From: JBNJEM01 sp051745935
GTDB lineage: Bacteria > Planctomycetota > Planctomycetia > Pirellulales > Pirellulaceae
DNA: 17,356 nucleotides
NCBI GenBank assembly: GCA_051745935.1
Contig: JBNJEM010000084.1
Coordinates: 1-17,356, forward strand
Reading direction: 5' to 3'
Part shown: positions 5,775 through 13,349 of the stretch, one piece after another
Layout of the letters: every line of letters begins with the position of its first letter
Position numbering within the stretch: position 1 is the first letter of the stretch
Made by a program: the position numbers and the translations under genes
Notes under the pieces: generated by a model
Database searches by the model: none
What the model was told of the DNA's origin: nothing
The model's input: the letters and a program-made list of their open reading frames with translations, nothing else

Positions 5775-5989
5775 GGTAACACTTTAGCCGTTTGAAGTTC
5801 GGGCTATTCGGGGCGACAACGGTTTGAAACGGATGCCATGCAGCGCGCAGGCCCCCCTCCGCTGGACAACCCCATGCCGATTCCAACGCGTGGCCGAGCG
5901 GACTCTGGCCTTGCGGTTAAACACGGGGCATTATAGGGGGGCGGCGGCAACCCGTTTGGTGTTCTGCTTCGGATCGCTCAAGAGACACG
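5775..5989. mobile_element. MITE-like element, copy 1
   Basis: The left end GGTAACACTTTAGCC (5775-5789) extends to a ~23-bp terminal inverted repeat; the right end (5967-5989, starting CTTCGGATCGCTC) is a degraded inverse. Length is 215 bp, against 217 bp for copy 2 at 16519-16735. Shared internal blocks at matching offsets include GGGCTATTCGGGGC (5801-5814) and GGCCTTGCGGTTAAAC (5907-5922). There is no transposase inside and no coding frame worth calling. It lies between the divergent sulfatase and HzsA-related genes. From 5990 to 6317 I see nothing else except the ribosome binding site of the next gene. Confidence 0.7.
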
Positions 5990-6317
5990 TTTTGCTTTGT
6001 TGTCTTCAGCTGAGCATTGCCGGGGCTGGACCGTTACAGCGTGTCCTCGTCCGGCGTTTCAGGGTTCGGACGTACAAGGGTCCTCCGGGCCGCCGCCGGA
6101 AATGGCCCGAATTCAATTCACCTGAAAATCACCGGAAGCCAGGGCTTTTTCAGCGTCTAGGCCGCTCAAAGAGCCTCACGCGTTTGCACTTTGAGGAAAA
6201 AACGTGATTCCCGCTCCCAAAACTCCCTCGGTGATAAGGAAACCTGCCTGGTTTTGTCATGGCTTCTTGGTGGCGCAAATCTTCACGGTCTTGTCACGGT
6301 TTTTAAAGGATCTGCTG

Positions 6318-9300
6318 ATGTGGAATCCGTACTGGAAAGCGAGCGTTATTTGGGCTGTGATTGCAATTGCGGCGGGATACGGCGTTGCCGCGGACAGCAA
6401 GCCTCTCCGATTCGACTTCGAGACGGGGGACTTGCAGGGCTGGCAATTGGTCGAAGGTGATCTCGACAAACTCATCTGCAATCGCAAGTTCGAGTTCCAT
6501 CGTAAGGTGGAGTATACCAAGCAGGGGGAGTACTATTTGAGCACGCTGGAACGGAGAGGGAGCGACCGGCCCGACGACACGCCCACCGGCATCGTCGAAT
6601 CGCCGGTCTTCGTGATCAAGGGGCGGAAAGCGACGATGCGAGTGGGCGGCGGCTCCCACGATACGACCTATGTGGCTCTGTGCACAATCGACGGAGAAGA
6701 ACAGTTGCGGGCTACGGGGCGCAATAGTCAGACAATGCATCGAATCACCTGGGACTTGACGCCCTGGATGGGACGGAAAGTCTTTCTGCGCGTGGTCGAT
6801 CAGCATGAGGGCGGGTGGGGGCACGTGACGTTCGATGACTTCTCGGTGGAAGGACAGCTGGACCCCCAGGCGACGCGGGCGCGAGCGGAGGCTCGCAAGG
6901 CCGAGAGTCAGGCCAGGCGGGGCGCGGAGCTCGAGGAGGCAAAGTTGCCATTGCGTCATGCGATCGAGCAGCTAGGGGCCAGGTATGGCGAGGAATACCC
7001 GGCGCGGACGTTTTTGAACCGACTGGAGTCGATCCAGCCAGCCGAGCTCAAGGCGTTTGGCCGAGAGGCTCTTTTACCAAACGAGTTAGTGCGGAGTCAC
7101 CCCATTCTCTTCGTGGTGCGCCACCAGTACCGGAAGGACCATCATAACACGGCCACGATGTTCCAAACGGGAGAGATCAATACAGCCAGCTTCGAAGGGG
7201 GCGGCGCGATCAAGACCTTCGACGTGGCCACGGGGGTGGTCAACACCTTGCTTGAGCTCCCCGAGGGCGTGGCTCGCGATCCGGATGTGCGGTTCGACGG
7301 AAAGAAAATTCTGTTCTCGATGCGGCGAAATCGCCAGGACGACTATCATCTCTACGAGATGAACGCCGACGGATCGGAACTGACCCAATTGACCTTCGGC
7401 TCCGAACTCTCCGACATCGATCCGATCTATTTGCCGGATGGCCGGATTCTGTTCACGTCAACCCGGGAACCGAAGTACTGTATGTGCAACCGGCACATCA
7501 TGGGCAACCTGTTCACGATGAACGCCGACGGTTCGAATATCCAGCAGATCGGGCACAGCACGCTTCACGAAGGGCATGCGGCTTTGCTGCCCGACGGGCG
7601 CGTTATCTACGACCGCTGGGAATACGTGGATCGCAACTTCGGCGATGCACAGGGCGTTTGGGTGACGAACCCCGATGGCAGCAACCACGCTCTTTATTGG
7701 GGAAACAATACGAACTCGCCGGGCGCCGTGCTGGATGCGCGAGCGATTCCGAACACGGATCGGTTCATCGCGACCTTTTCATCGTGCCACGATCGGCCGT
7801 GGGGCGCCTTGGCCATCGTCGATCGCCGCCTGGGACTGGAGGGGCGCGAACCGGTGGTCCAAACCTGGCCCGCCAGCGCCATTGATCTTGTGGGCAAGGG
7901 TAATTACGACACGTTTTGCGCGTGCGATCCCAAGTACGAGGATCCCTACCCGCTGTCCGAGAAGCAGTTCCTCTGCGCTCGCATGACGGGCGACGGCGAG
8001 CAGGTGGGGATCCATCTAGTCGACGTGTTCGGCAACGAGATTCTGCTGCATAAGGAAAAGCCAGGCTGTTTCGACCCCATGCCGCTCGCTCCGCGCGAAC
8101 GGCCGCGCCAGATCCCATCCCGGATCGACCTGGCGGAGGAGACAGGGACGTTTCGGGTCGAGAATGTTTACGAGGGCTCGGGCATGGAACGGGTAGAGCC
8201 GGGAAGCGTGAAGTATCTCAGAGTGGTTGAATCGCCGGAGAAACGGTTTTGGTCCACGCCGGCCTGGGATGGAGGAACGGGGCAGCAGGCTCCCGGAATG
8301 GCCTGGGACGACTTCAACAATAAGCGGATCCTCGGCACCGTTCCAGTCAATGACGATGGCAGTGCCGAGTTTGCCGTGCCGGCCGATATCTTCGTCTATT
8401 TCCAGCTACTGGATGAAAAGGGAATGATGGTCCAGTCGATGCGAAGTGGCACGATCGTGCGGCCGGGAGAGGCGATCGGCTGCGTGGGGTGCCATGAGAA
8501 TCGGCGGACGGCGGGAGAGGTGGACTATCCGACTCGTGACTGGCGTCACCGGGCCCCGAAGCTTCGGCCCTGGTACGGCGAACCACGCCTTTTCAGCTAC
8601 ACGGCCGAGGTACAGCCCGTGTTTGACAAGCATTGCGTGGGGTGCCACGAGTACGGGAAAGAGGCTGGTAAGACGCTTAATCTGGCCGGCGATCTCGGGT
8701 TGGTGTTCAACGCCTCCTACGTGGACCTGCGCCGCAAGGGCTATGTGAACGTGGTTGGAGCTGGACCGACCGATGTGCAGATGCCAAAGAGCTGGGGCTC
8801 ACACGCCAGCCGGTTGGCGAACGTGTTGCTGGAAGGTCACGGCGATCCCGAAATTGACGACCAGATCGATCTCGACCAAGAGTCTTTCCGTCGGATCGTG
8901 ACATGGATCGACATCAACGCGCCCTACTATCCAACCTACGCTGGCGGGGCCTATCGCAATCATCCCTATGGTCGCTCGCCACTGACAGCCGATGAGCTCG
9001 ATCGGTTCAGCGCCCTCGTCGGTAAAAAAGTCGACAGGCGCCGATTTCACGACGTGAGTTTCAATCGTCCGGAACTGAGTCCTTGCCTTGCTCCTCTGCA
9101 AAAGAACGAGCCGTCGAAGTACCAGGAGGCTTTAGCGCTGCTTGAGTTGGGCATGGGACGACTCCAAGAAACGCCCCGTGCCGACATGCCCGGTTTCGAA
9201 TTGGCGTCCCCCGAGGAGGTGGCGAAGGAGAAGCGGTACCAGAAGCGTTTGGAACAGGAGCAACGGATGCGGACCGCATTGATTCAAGGTGAGCGGTTCC

Positions 9301-9347
9301 TGCCGAAAGCGAATCCCGAGCAGGGTTCCGGGAATGAATCAGAATGA
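6318..9347 (+). CDS. HzsA-related secreted dihaem protein with PD40 beta-propeller
   Basis: 1009 residues from the ATG at 6318 (AAAGGA 8 nt upstream), which starts a signal peptide (MWNPYWKASVIWAVIAIAAGYGVAA). An earlier GTG at 6204 is less likely. Order of parts: a carbohydrate-binding-like beta domain (about 30-180, FDFETGDLQGWQ to FDDFSVEG); a charged helical linker; a TolB/PD40 propeller (about 255-600) with repeats such as N-A-D-G-S-E-L-T-Q-L-T and L-P-D-G-R-I-L-F-T-S; and a hydrazine-synthase-alpha-like part ending in two CxxCH haem c sites (C722-VGCH-726 and C773-VGCH-777). In anammox bacteria HzsA makes hydrazine; in other planctomycetes these relatives have no assigned role. No hydrazine partner subunits are nearby, so electron transfer tied to polysaccharide catabolism is only a guess. 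Confidence 0.88.
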   Translation: MWNPYWKASVIWAVIAIAAGYGVAADSKPLRFDFETGDLQGWQLVEGDLDKLICNRKFEFHRKVEYTKQGEYYLSTLERRGSDRPDDTPTGIVESPVFVIKGRKATMRVGGGSHDTTYVALCTIDGEEQLRATGRNSQTMHRITWDLTPWMGRKVFLRVVDQHEGGWGHVTFDDFSVEGQLDPQATRARAEARKAESQARRGAELEEAKLPLRHAIEQLGARYGEEYPARTFLNRLESIQPAELKAFGREALLPNELVRSHPILFVVRHQYRKDHHNTATMFQTGEINTASFEGGGAIKTFDVATGVVNTLLELPEGVARDPDVRFDGKKILFSMRRNRQDDYHLYEMNADGSELTQLTFGSELSDIDPIYLPDGRILFTSTREPKYCMCNRHIMGNLFTMNADGSNIQQIGHSTLHEGHAALLPDGRVIYDRWEYVDRNFGDAQGVWVTNPDGSNHALYWGNNTNSPGAVLDARAIPNTDRFIATFSSCHDRPWGALAIVDRRLGLEGREPVVQTWPASAIDLVGKGNYDTFCACDPKYEDPYPLSEKQFLCARMTGDGEQVGIHLVDVFGNEILLHKEKPGCFDPMPLAPRERPRQIPSRIDLAEETGTFRVENVYEGSGMERVEPGSVKYLRVVESPEKRFWSTPAWDGGTGQQAPGMAWDDFNNKRILGTVPVNDDGSAEFAVPADIFVYFQLLDEKGMMVQSMRSGTIVRPGEAIGCVGCHENRRTAGEVDYPTRDWRHRAPKLRPWYGEPRLFSYTAEVQPVFDKHCVGCHEYGKEAGKTLNLAGDLGLVFNASYVDLRRKGYVNVVGAGPTDVQMPKSWGSHASRLANVLLEGHGDPEIDDQIDLDQESFRRIVTWIDINAPYYPTYAGGAYRNHPYGRSPLTADELDRFSALVGKKVDRRRFHDVSFNRPELSPCLAPLQKNEPSKYQEALALLELGMGRLQETPRADMPGFELASPEEVAKEKRYQKRLEQEQRMRTALIQGERFLPKANPEQGSGNESE

Positions 9348-9357
9348 GGAGTTGTCC

Positions 9358-9414
9358 ATGGCGGATCAAGGTGACTATCTCCGTTTTCCGTTTGTTCACC
9401 CTGCAGTTGCATAA
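9358..9414 (+). CDS. Possible 18-codon ORF or remnant of a cut-off gene
   Basis: ATG at 9358 with AGGAG 6 nt upstream, 10 bp after the HzsA-related stop; it encodes MADQGDYLRFPFVHPAVA and stops at 9412-9414. An alternative ATG at 9344 overlaps the upstream stop (ATGA) and reads 25 codons in another frame. The good ribosome site with no gene behind it, 9 bp before a REP pair, suggests the start of a gene lost by insertion or deletion, or a leader peptide. Weak evidence. Confidence 0.25.
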   Translation: MADQGDYLRFPFVHPAVA

Positions 9415-9422
9415 CGATTGAA

Positions 9423-9567
9423 GTAGGACGGGTCTCCAGGCCCGTCTGTTGGCGTGCGAAACCGACTTTGATTCACTGTCTGCAAAGTTCACGAAACGTG
9501 AAGTCTGCAAACATCCGCAAGATGACCATTTTCCACTGTGATAGACGGGCCTGGAGACCCGTCCTAC
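9423..9567. repeat. Inverted pair of 25-bp REP-like elements
   Basis: 9423-9447 (GTAGGACGGGTCTCC, then AGGCCCGTCT) is the exact reverse complement of 9543-9567, with 95 bp between. Each arm is itself nearly palindromic (GACGGG...CCCGTC), as expected of REP units; the pair resembles a BIME. The spacer holds a small hairpin TTCACG-AAA-CGTGAA. Sequences of this type are common between genes in planctomycetes and some other phyla, by memory. No RAYT transposase is in the window. No gene is seen from 9415 to 9808. Confidence 0.8.
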
Positions 9568-9587
9568 GCATTCCTTTTTGCAACGTT

Positions 9588-9611
9588 GGGGTTCAGTCTC
9601 CCCGTTTTTTT
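9588..9611 (+). terminator. Possible intrinsic terminator of the HzsA-related transcript
   Basis: GGGG-TTCAGTCT-CCCC followed by G and seven T (9605-9611). The stem is only 4 bp but all GC, and the T-tract is strong. It separates the HzsA-related gene from the lyase-like gene, so the latter probably has its own promoter. A GGCGGC/GCCGCC hairpin at 9664-9678 follows without a T-tract. Confidence 0.4.
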
Positions 9612-9808
9612 CCGAGGCCCCTGGGAGCTGCCCATGGGCGGTTTTCCGACTTCAGGCGGCTAAGGCGGCAGGGCCGCCAACCAAATAGGGACACCGCACA
9701 GGGATGGTGCGCTCCCGTTGGTCGCTCACGTCAAGGATGCGCGCACCGTGCACGCCTGTTACGCCCTAAGACTCTAGCATGTTACAAGAGAAACAACTTG
9801 GAGATCAG

Positions 9809-11782
9809 ATGAGTTTTCAACGAACCGCGTGTTACTTGCTGTTGATGGTGATTCCCGCCGGCGCCGCTGGAGCGGGCCAGGCCGCAAACGGCGCTGGTGG
9901 CGTGATGCCGAGCGAACTGCCGGAGCCGCGGGCTGAATTGGAACCGGCAGCGAAGCAACTGTACCAGGCTCTGATGCGGCAGGCCCATTATCTGTTGGGC
10001 ACGGTTCACCGGTGGGAGGAGGAACCGGCGCTGAAGCTGTTGACGGACAGCAAGTCCAGGGAGCACTGGATTCGACCCAATACGTCCACGTTGCTCGGCC
10101 TAGCCGTGCTGCGGCGGTGGGGGCCATACGACGCGAACGTCGTGGGCGTGCCCAGGGACGGTTTGCTCGACGATTATATGATCCCCATGATGCGATACCT
10201 CGTCGCCACGCACTGCACGGGCGACCGCGCGACCAGTGATGGAAAGCCTTGGGGCGACGCGTGGCAGTCCGCGCACTGGGCGTACGCGCTCGGGCGGGCG
10301 GCGTGGTTTTCCTGGGAGGATTTGCCGGATGACGTGCGTGCCGGCGTCCGGCGCGTGGTCGCGCACGAGGCGGAACGGTTTGTCGACAAGATACCGCCGC
10401 ACGGGATGAAACGGGACACCAAGGCGGAGGAGAACGCGTGGAACAGCCGGATCTTTTCCGCGGCCGTGCTGTTGATGCCGGACGACCCCAGGCGGAAGGC
10501 TTGGGAGCAGGCCTTCTTGCGGTGGGCAATATCTTCGTACATGAGACCATCGGACGCTCACTGCCAACAGGTCGTGGATGGCAAGCCAGTCGCGGAATGG
10601 TTTCATGGGGCTTGCATATTCGAGGATTACACGTGCGAGAATCACGGATTCGTGCACCCGGGATACATGGGGTGCATCGGATTGACGCTTAGTTGTCACT
10701 TAGATTTTCGGATGACGGGGCGTGACACTCCCCGCGCCGTTGCATGGAACGCCGGCGGCGTCTACGAGAACCTGAAATGGATGGCCACGCCGGACGGCGG
10801 GTACATTTATCCGTCCGGCCAGGATTGGGCCTTGTTTCGCAACCCGCAGAAGGCGCATCTGCACTTGATGATGGCGGCATTCGAGGGGGATACCGACGGC
10901 TGGTCTCTGGCTGAAGCCGGGTGGGATGCAATGAAAGAGATGCAAGCCCGCAGCGCGGACGGGCGAGTATTTTTGCCCGGCGAGTATCGCTTTCCTTCGA
11001 CCCAACACGATACGATCGCGATGTTCGGCCTTCAGTGGCTGTATCTGCACGTTGCCGACCCGATCCGTGACAACCCGACGGAGCGACTGGGGACGCGGCA
11101 TCTCGAATCCGGCGGGTTGGTGCTTCACCGCACGCCCAACGCCTTCGTGACCTTATCGTACGGAGCCAATGTGATGGCCCAGGTTGCGGCAATGCGTCCG
11201 GATCGGATCGCCAGCCCACACCAGCGCGCGCTGATCGGCAGTGTGTCCGTTGCCGGTGAGAAGGGCGCGCCCGTTCCGTCCGTGTCAGCAGTGGACGTCG
11301 ACGTGGCCGAGGATCGATTCACGGCCACGCTGCGTGTTAATCACGGCCCTAGCGTGCGGGCGAACTTGACGTTCACCAGCAAGCCGGAAGGAACGTTGCA
11401 TGTCCGCGAGACATTGGTGGCGGTTAAGGACGTGACGACCACACGTGTGGCAACCGGGCTCGTTGGTGTACTAAACAACAAGCAATGGATTCACGAGACC
11501 GGGCGTCGTACCCTCACGTTGGATGACGAATCGACGGTGATTCCCGCCCACAGTGGAAAGACGCTCGCGAGCAATGCACGTCGCATTGCGATCGACGATG
11601 CACTGACGATCGCGTCGGATGCCCCGCTCAACGCGCGATATCTCGGCGCGACGGGTCCAAAGCGTGGTCGAGCGACGGATCGCCTGTACTTGAATTACAT
11701 CGACGCAAGAAAGGCATGGAAGGCGGGCGAGACCATCAGCCGATACGAGGCGGTTATCCGCGTGCGCGAGCAAGACTTGTAG
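9809..11782 (+). CDS. Secreted (alpha/alpha)-toroid polysaccharide-lyase-like protein
   Basis: 657 residues from the ATG at 9809, preceded by GGAGATCAG and starting a signal peptide (MSFQRTACYLLLMVIPAGAAGA); an ATG ten codons earlier (9779) lacks a good site. Residues ~40-410 are helical with aromatic-rich repeats of toroid type (for example W-A-Y-A-L-G-R-A-A-W-F-S-W); the last ~230 residues look like beta-sandwich. Candidate active-site motifs are E-E-N209-A-W-N212 and E-N278-H279-G-F-V-H283-P-G-Y286, plus Y-P-S-G-Q-D-W (334-340). The Asn/His/Tyr pattern resembles PL8-type lyases, but I cannot assign a family or substrate. The lone position behind a terminator suggests separate expression. 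Confidence 0.65.
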   Translation: MSFQRTACYLLLMVIPAGAAGAGQAANGAGGVMPSELPEPRAELEPAAKQLYQALMRQAHYLLGTVHRWEEEPALKLLTDSKSREHWIRPNTSTLLGLAVLRRWGPYDANVVGVPRDGLLDDYMIPMMRYLVATHCTGDRATSDGKPWGDAWQSAHWAYALGRAAWFSWEDLPDDVRAGVRRVVAHEAERFVDKIPPHGMKRDTKAEENAWNSRIFSAAVLLMPDDPRRKAWEQAFLRWAISSYMRPSDAHCQQVVDGKPVAEWFHGACIFEDYTCENHGFVHPGYMGCIGLTLSCHLDFRMTGRDTPRAVAWNAGGVYENLKWMATPDGGYIYPSGQDWALFRNPQKAHLHLMMAAFEGDTDGWSLAEAGWDAMKEMQARSADGRVFLPGEYRFPSTQHDTIAMFGLQWLYLHVADPIRDNPTERLGTRHLESGGLVLHRTPNAFVTLSYGANVMAQVAAMRPDRIASPHQRALIGSVSVAGEKGAPVPSVSAVDVDVAEDRFTATLRVNHGPSVRANLTFTSKPEGTLHVRETLVAVKDVTTTRVATGLVGVLNNKQWIHETGRRTLTLDDESTVIPAHSGKTLASNARRIAIDDALTIASDAPLNARYLGATGPKRGRATDRLYLNYIDARKAWKAGETISRYEAVIRVREQDL

Positions 11783-11854
11783 GGGGTTGTTAGCGCTTTA
11801 CCGGGCTACGTTATAGCGGGTTGGTTTTCGGTCAGAACTTGCTCCCGTGTCCGG

Positions 11855-11881
11855 GGGGCCGCTTTGCCATCCGTGGGCCCC
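11855..11881 (+). terminator. Possible terminator hairpin after the lyase-like gene
   Basis: GGGGCC (11855-11860) pairs with GGCCCC (11876-11881) across a 15-nt loop, followed by a weak TTGTT. It lies 73 nt after the stop. Weak T-tract, so only tentative. Confidence 0.3.
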
Positions 11882-11946
11882 TTGTTATACCGAAGAAACC
11901 ATGACCAAAGCATACCAACCATTTAGATTAGCATATGTCGGGCTTT

Positions 11947-11979
11947 CGTGTCTGGCAGTGGTGTGTGTCGCCAGACACG
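11947..11979. repeat. 10-bp perfect inverted repeat
   Basis: CGTGTCTGGC (11947-11956) and GCCAGACACG (11970-11979) are exact inverses around 13 nt. There is no T-tract. It could be a second-line terminator for the upstream gene or an operator. The remainder of 11783-12205 shows no gene that I can support. Confidence 0.5.
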
Positions 11980-12205
11980 CCGAAATACTCCGTGAAGCGG
12001 CATGAGTCTGGAGAGGTGATGTACAGGGCCGCCCATCGGCTGCGTTTTGCGACCGCGCATGTTTCTCGTCTTTGAAGGGGTCTTGAAAGTGGGAACCAAG
12101 TTTTGTACCAGGTGCAAAGCACTGGACGGAACACTTGACATATGACCGCCGCTTTGACTGACCAGCCCGCATTGAGTGGTCTGGTGGAATACGAAAACGC
12201 CGACC

Positions 12206-13144
12206 ATGTCCGACAACCCTCGCGCCAAGCCGCCTCTTCGTGCGTACTTTGCTTTGATGGTGGGGGTATTGTCGGTATCGAGTGGAGCGATTCTGGTTCG
12301 ATACGCCCAGCAGGAAGCGGCTTCGTTGCCCATCGCCGCATACCGCATGGGGATCGCGTTTCTCGTGGTTCTGGTTCCCACGTGCGTTAAACAGGGTGGT
12401 GAGTTGGGCAGTCTCACATATCGCGACGTGGGACTGGGACTGACCTCGGGGTTGTTTCTTGCCATTCACTTTGCCACATGGATATATTCTCTGGAAATGA
12501 CTTCCGTGGCCATTAGCGTGGTCATGGTGAATACCGCGCCGCTGTGGGTCGGACTGCTGACCCCGGTGGTGACGCGGGACCGTCTGGCGCGATCCACGAT
12601 GTTCGGGATTGCATTGTCGGTCATGGGGGCGGCGGCGATCGGCTGGGGGCTTGAACGTAGTGGAACGTCGTCAAATGATCTGCTAGGCGGTATATTGGCG
12701 ACGGTCGGCGCGGTGGGATTGGCGGTTTATCTACTCATCGGCCGAAACTTGCGCCGACGGCATTCACTGGGCGTATACGTGACCGTCTGTTACGGCGCCG
12801 CGGCAGGTTATCTTTGTTTGGCGGCCATCGCCACGAACCAGCGGATGATCGGTTTTTCAGTGCCTACCTGGCTCTATTTGCTTGGTTTGGCGTTGGTTAG
12901 CCAAATCCTTGGCCACACCACCAACAATTGGGCGCTGCGTTTCTTCAGCGCTTCGATGATTGCCGTGGCCTTGTTGGGGGAACCGATCCTGTCAACGCTG
13001 CTAGCCTTTTTCCTGTTCAACGAAAGCCTCACTGCCATCCAGCTTACCGGCGCCGCGCTGATTCTTCTCGGCATCCATTACGCCGCCCGAGCCGAACAGC
13101 GCGGAAGAACATCCCCGGGAGATTATCGCCGGCAATCAAAGTAA
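12206..13144 (+). CDS. EamA/DMT-superfamily permease
   Basis: 312 residues from the ATG at 12206; a GTG at 12176 is an alternative, and neither has a good ribosome binding site. About ten hydrophobic segments form the two five-helix EamA repeats. The first begins at YFALMVGVLSVSSGAILVRYA and contains W-I-Y-S-L-E-M-T-S-V-A-I-S-V-V-M-V-N-T-A-P-L-W-V-G-L, and the second ends with the typical I-A-V-A-L-L-G-E-P-I-L-S-T-L-L-A-F-F-L-F-N-E-S-L-T-A-I-Q-L-x-G-A-A-L-I-L-L-G-I pattern. Such proteins move small metabolites (amino acids, nucleosides, sugars' derivatives) across the inner membrane; the substrate here is unknown. It converges on the heparinase-like gene, and a functional link to its neighbours is not shown. 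Confidence 0.92.
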   Translation: MSDNPRAKPPLRAYFALMVGVLSVSSGAILVRYAQQEAASLPIAAYRMGIAFLVVLVPTCVKQGGELGSLTYRDVGLGLTSGLFLAIHFATWIYSLEMTSVAISVVMVNTAPLWVGLLTPVVTRDRLARSTMFGIALSVMGAAAIGWGLERSGTSSNDLLGGILATVGAVGLAVYLLIGRNLRRRHSLGVYVTVCYGAAAGYLCLAAIATNQRMIGFSVPTWLYLLGLALVSQILGHTTNNWALRFFSASMIAVALLGEPILSTLLAFFLFNESLTAIQLTGAALILLGIHYAARAEQRGRTSPGDYRRQSK

Positions 13145-13148
13145 GGAA

Positions 13149-13340
13149 TCACTCACAAACAACTTCCGCAATCCAACGCGACTCCAAGTCATCCGGCACA
13201 CTGGCTCCGCTCGCGATCCGCGTTTTCCGTGGAAGCAACACGTCTTGCCGCTCGCTCAGGAAAGTGCCACCCTCCGACAGAAACCGCGGAAGTTGATTTT
13301 GAGCCGTTCCTGATCTAGGTTCCTCGATTCGCCTGGAGAC
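13149..13340 (-). pseudogene. Possible C-terminal gene remnant (63 codons, no start)
   Basis: On the minus strand a frame runs open from GTC at 13340 to TGA at 13149-13151 and reads as a plausible protein tail: R-F-L-S-E-G-G-T-F-L-S-E-R-Q-D-V-L-L-P-R-K, ending E-S-R-W-I-A-E-V-V-C-E. It has no ATG, lies just downstream of the heparinase-like stop in a different frame, and fills the convergent gap. It may be the relic of a gene or a chance frame in GC-rich DNA. Confidence 0.22.
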
Positions 13341-13349
13341 TCATGTTGA

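Noticed and set aside
5824..6207. A 127-codon + frame upstream of the HzsA-related gene
   Set aside because: It lies across the MITE-like element, has no ribosome site and an Arg-rich random composition.
6318..9347. True hydrazine synthase alpha subunit (anammox)
   Set aside because: No beta or gamma hydrazine synthase subunits or other anammox genes are nearby; related proteins are common in non-anammox planctomycetes.
9774..10699. Minus-strand frames of 199 to 258 codons opposite the lyase-like gene
   Set aside because: GC-rich antisense shadows with Pro/Arg/Ser-rich translations and no recognisable domain.
11885..12469. A 194-codon minus frame between the lyase-like gene and the permease
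   Set aside because: It overlaps the permease N-terminus on the other strand, and three alternative frames are equally open; no family motif seen.
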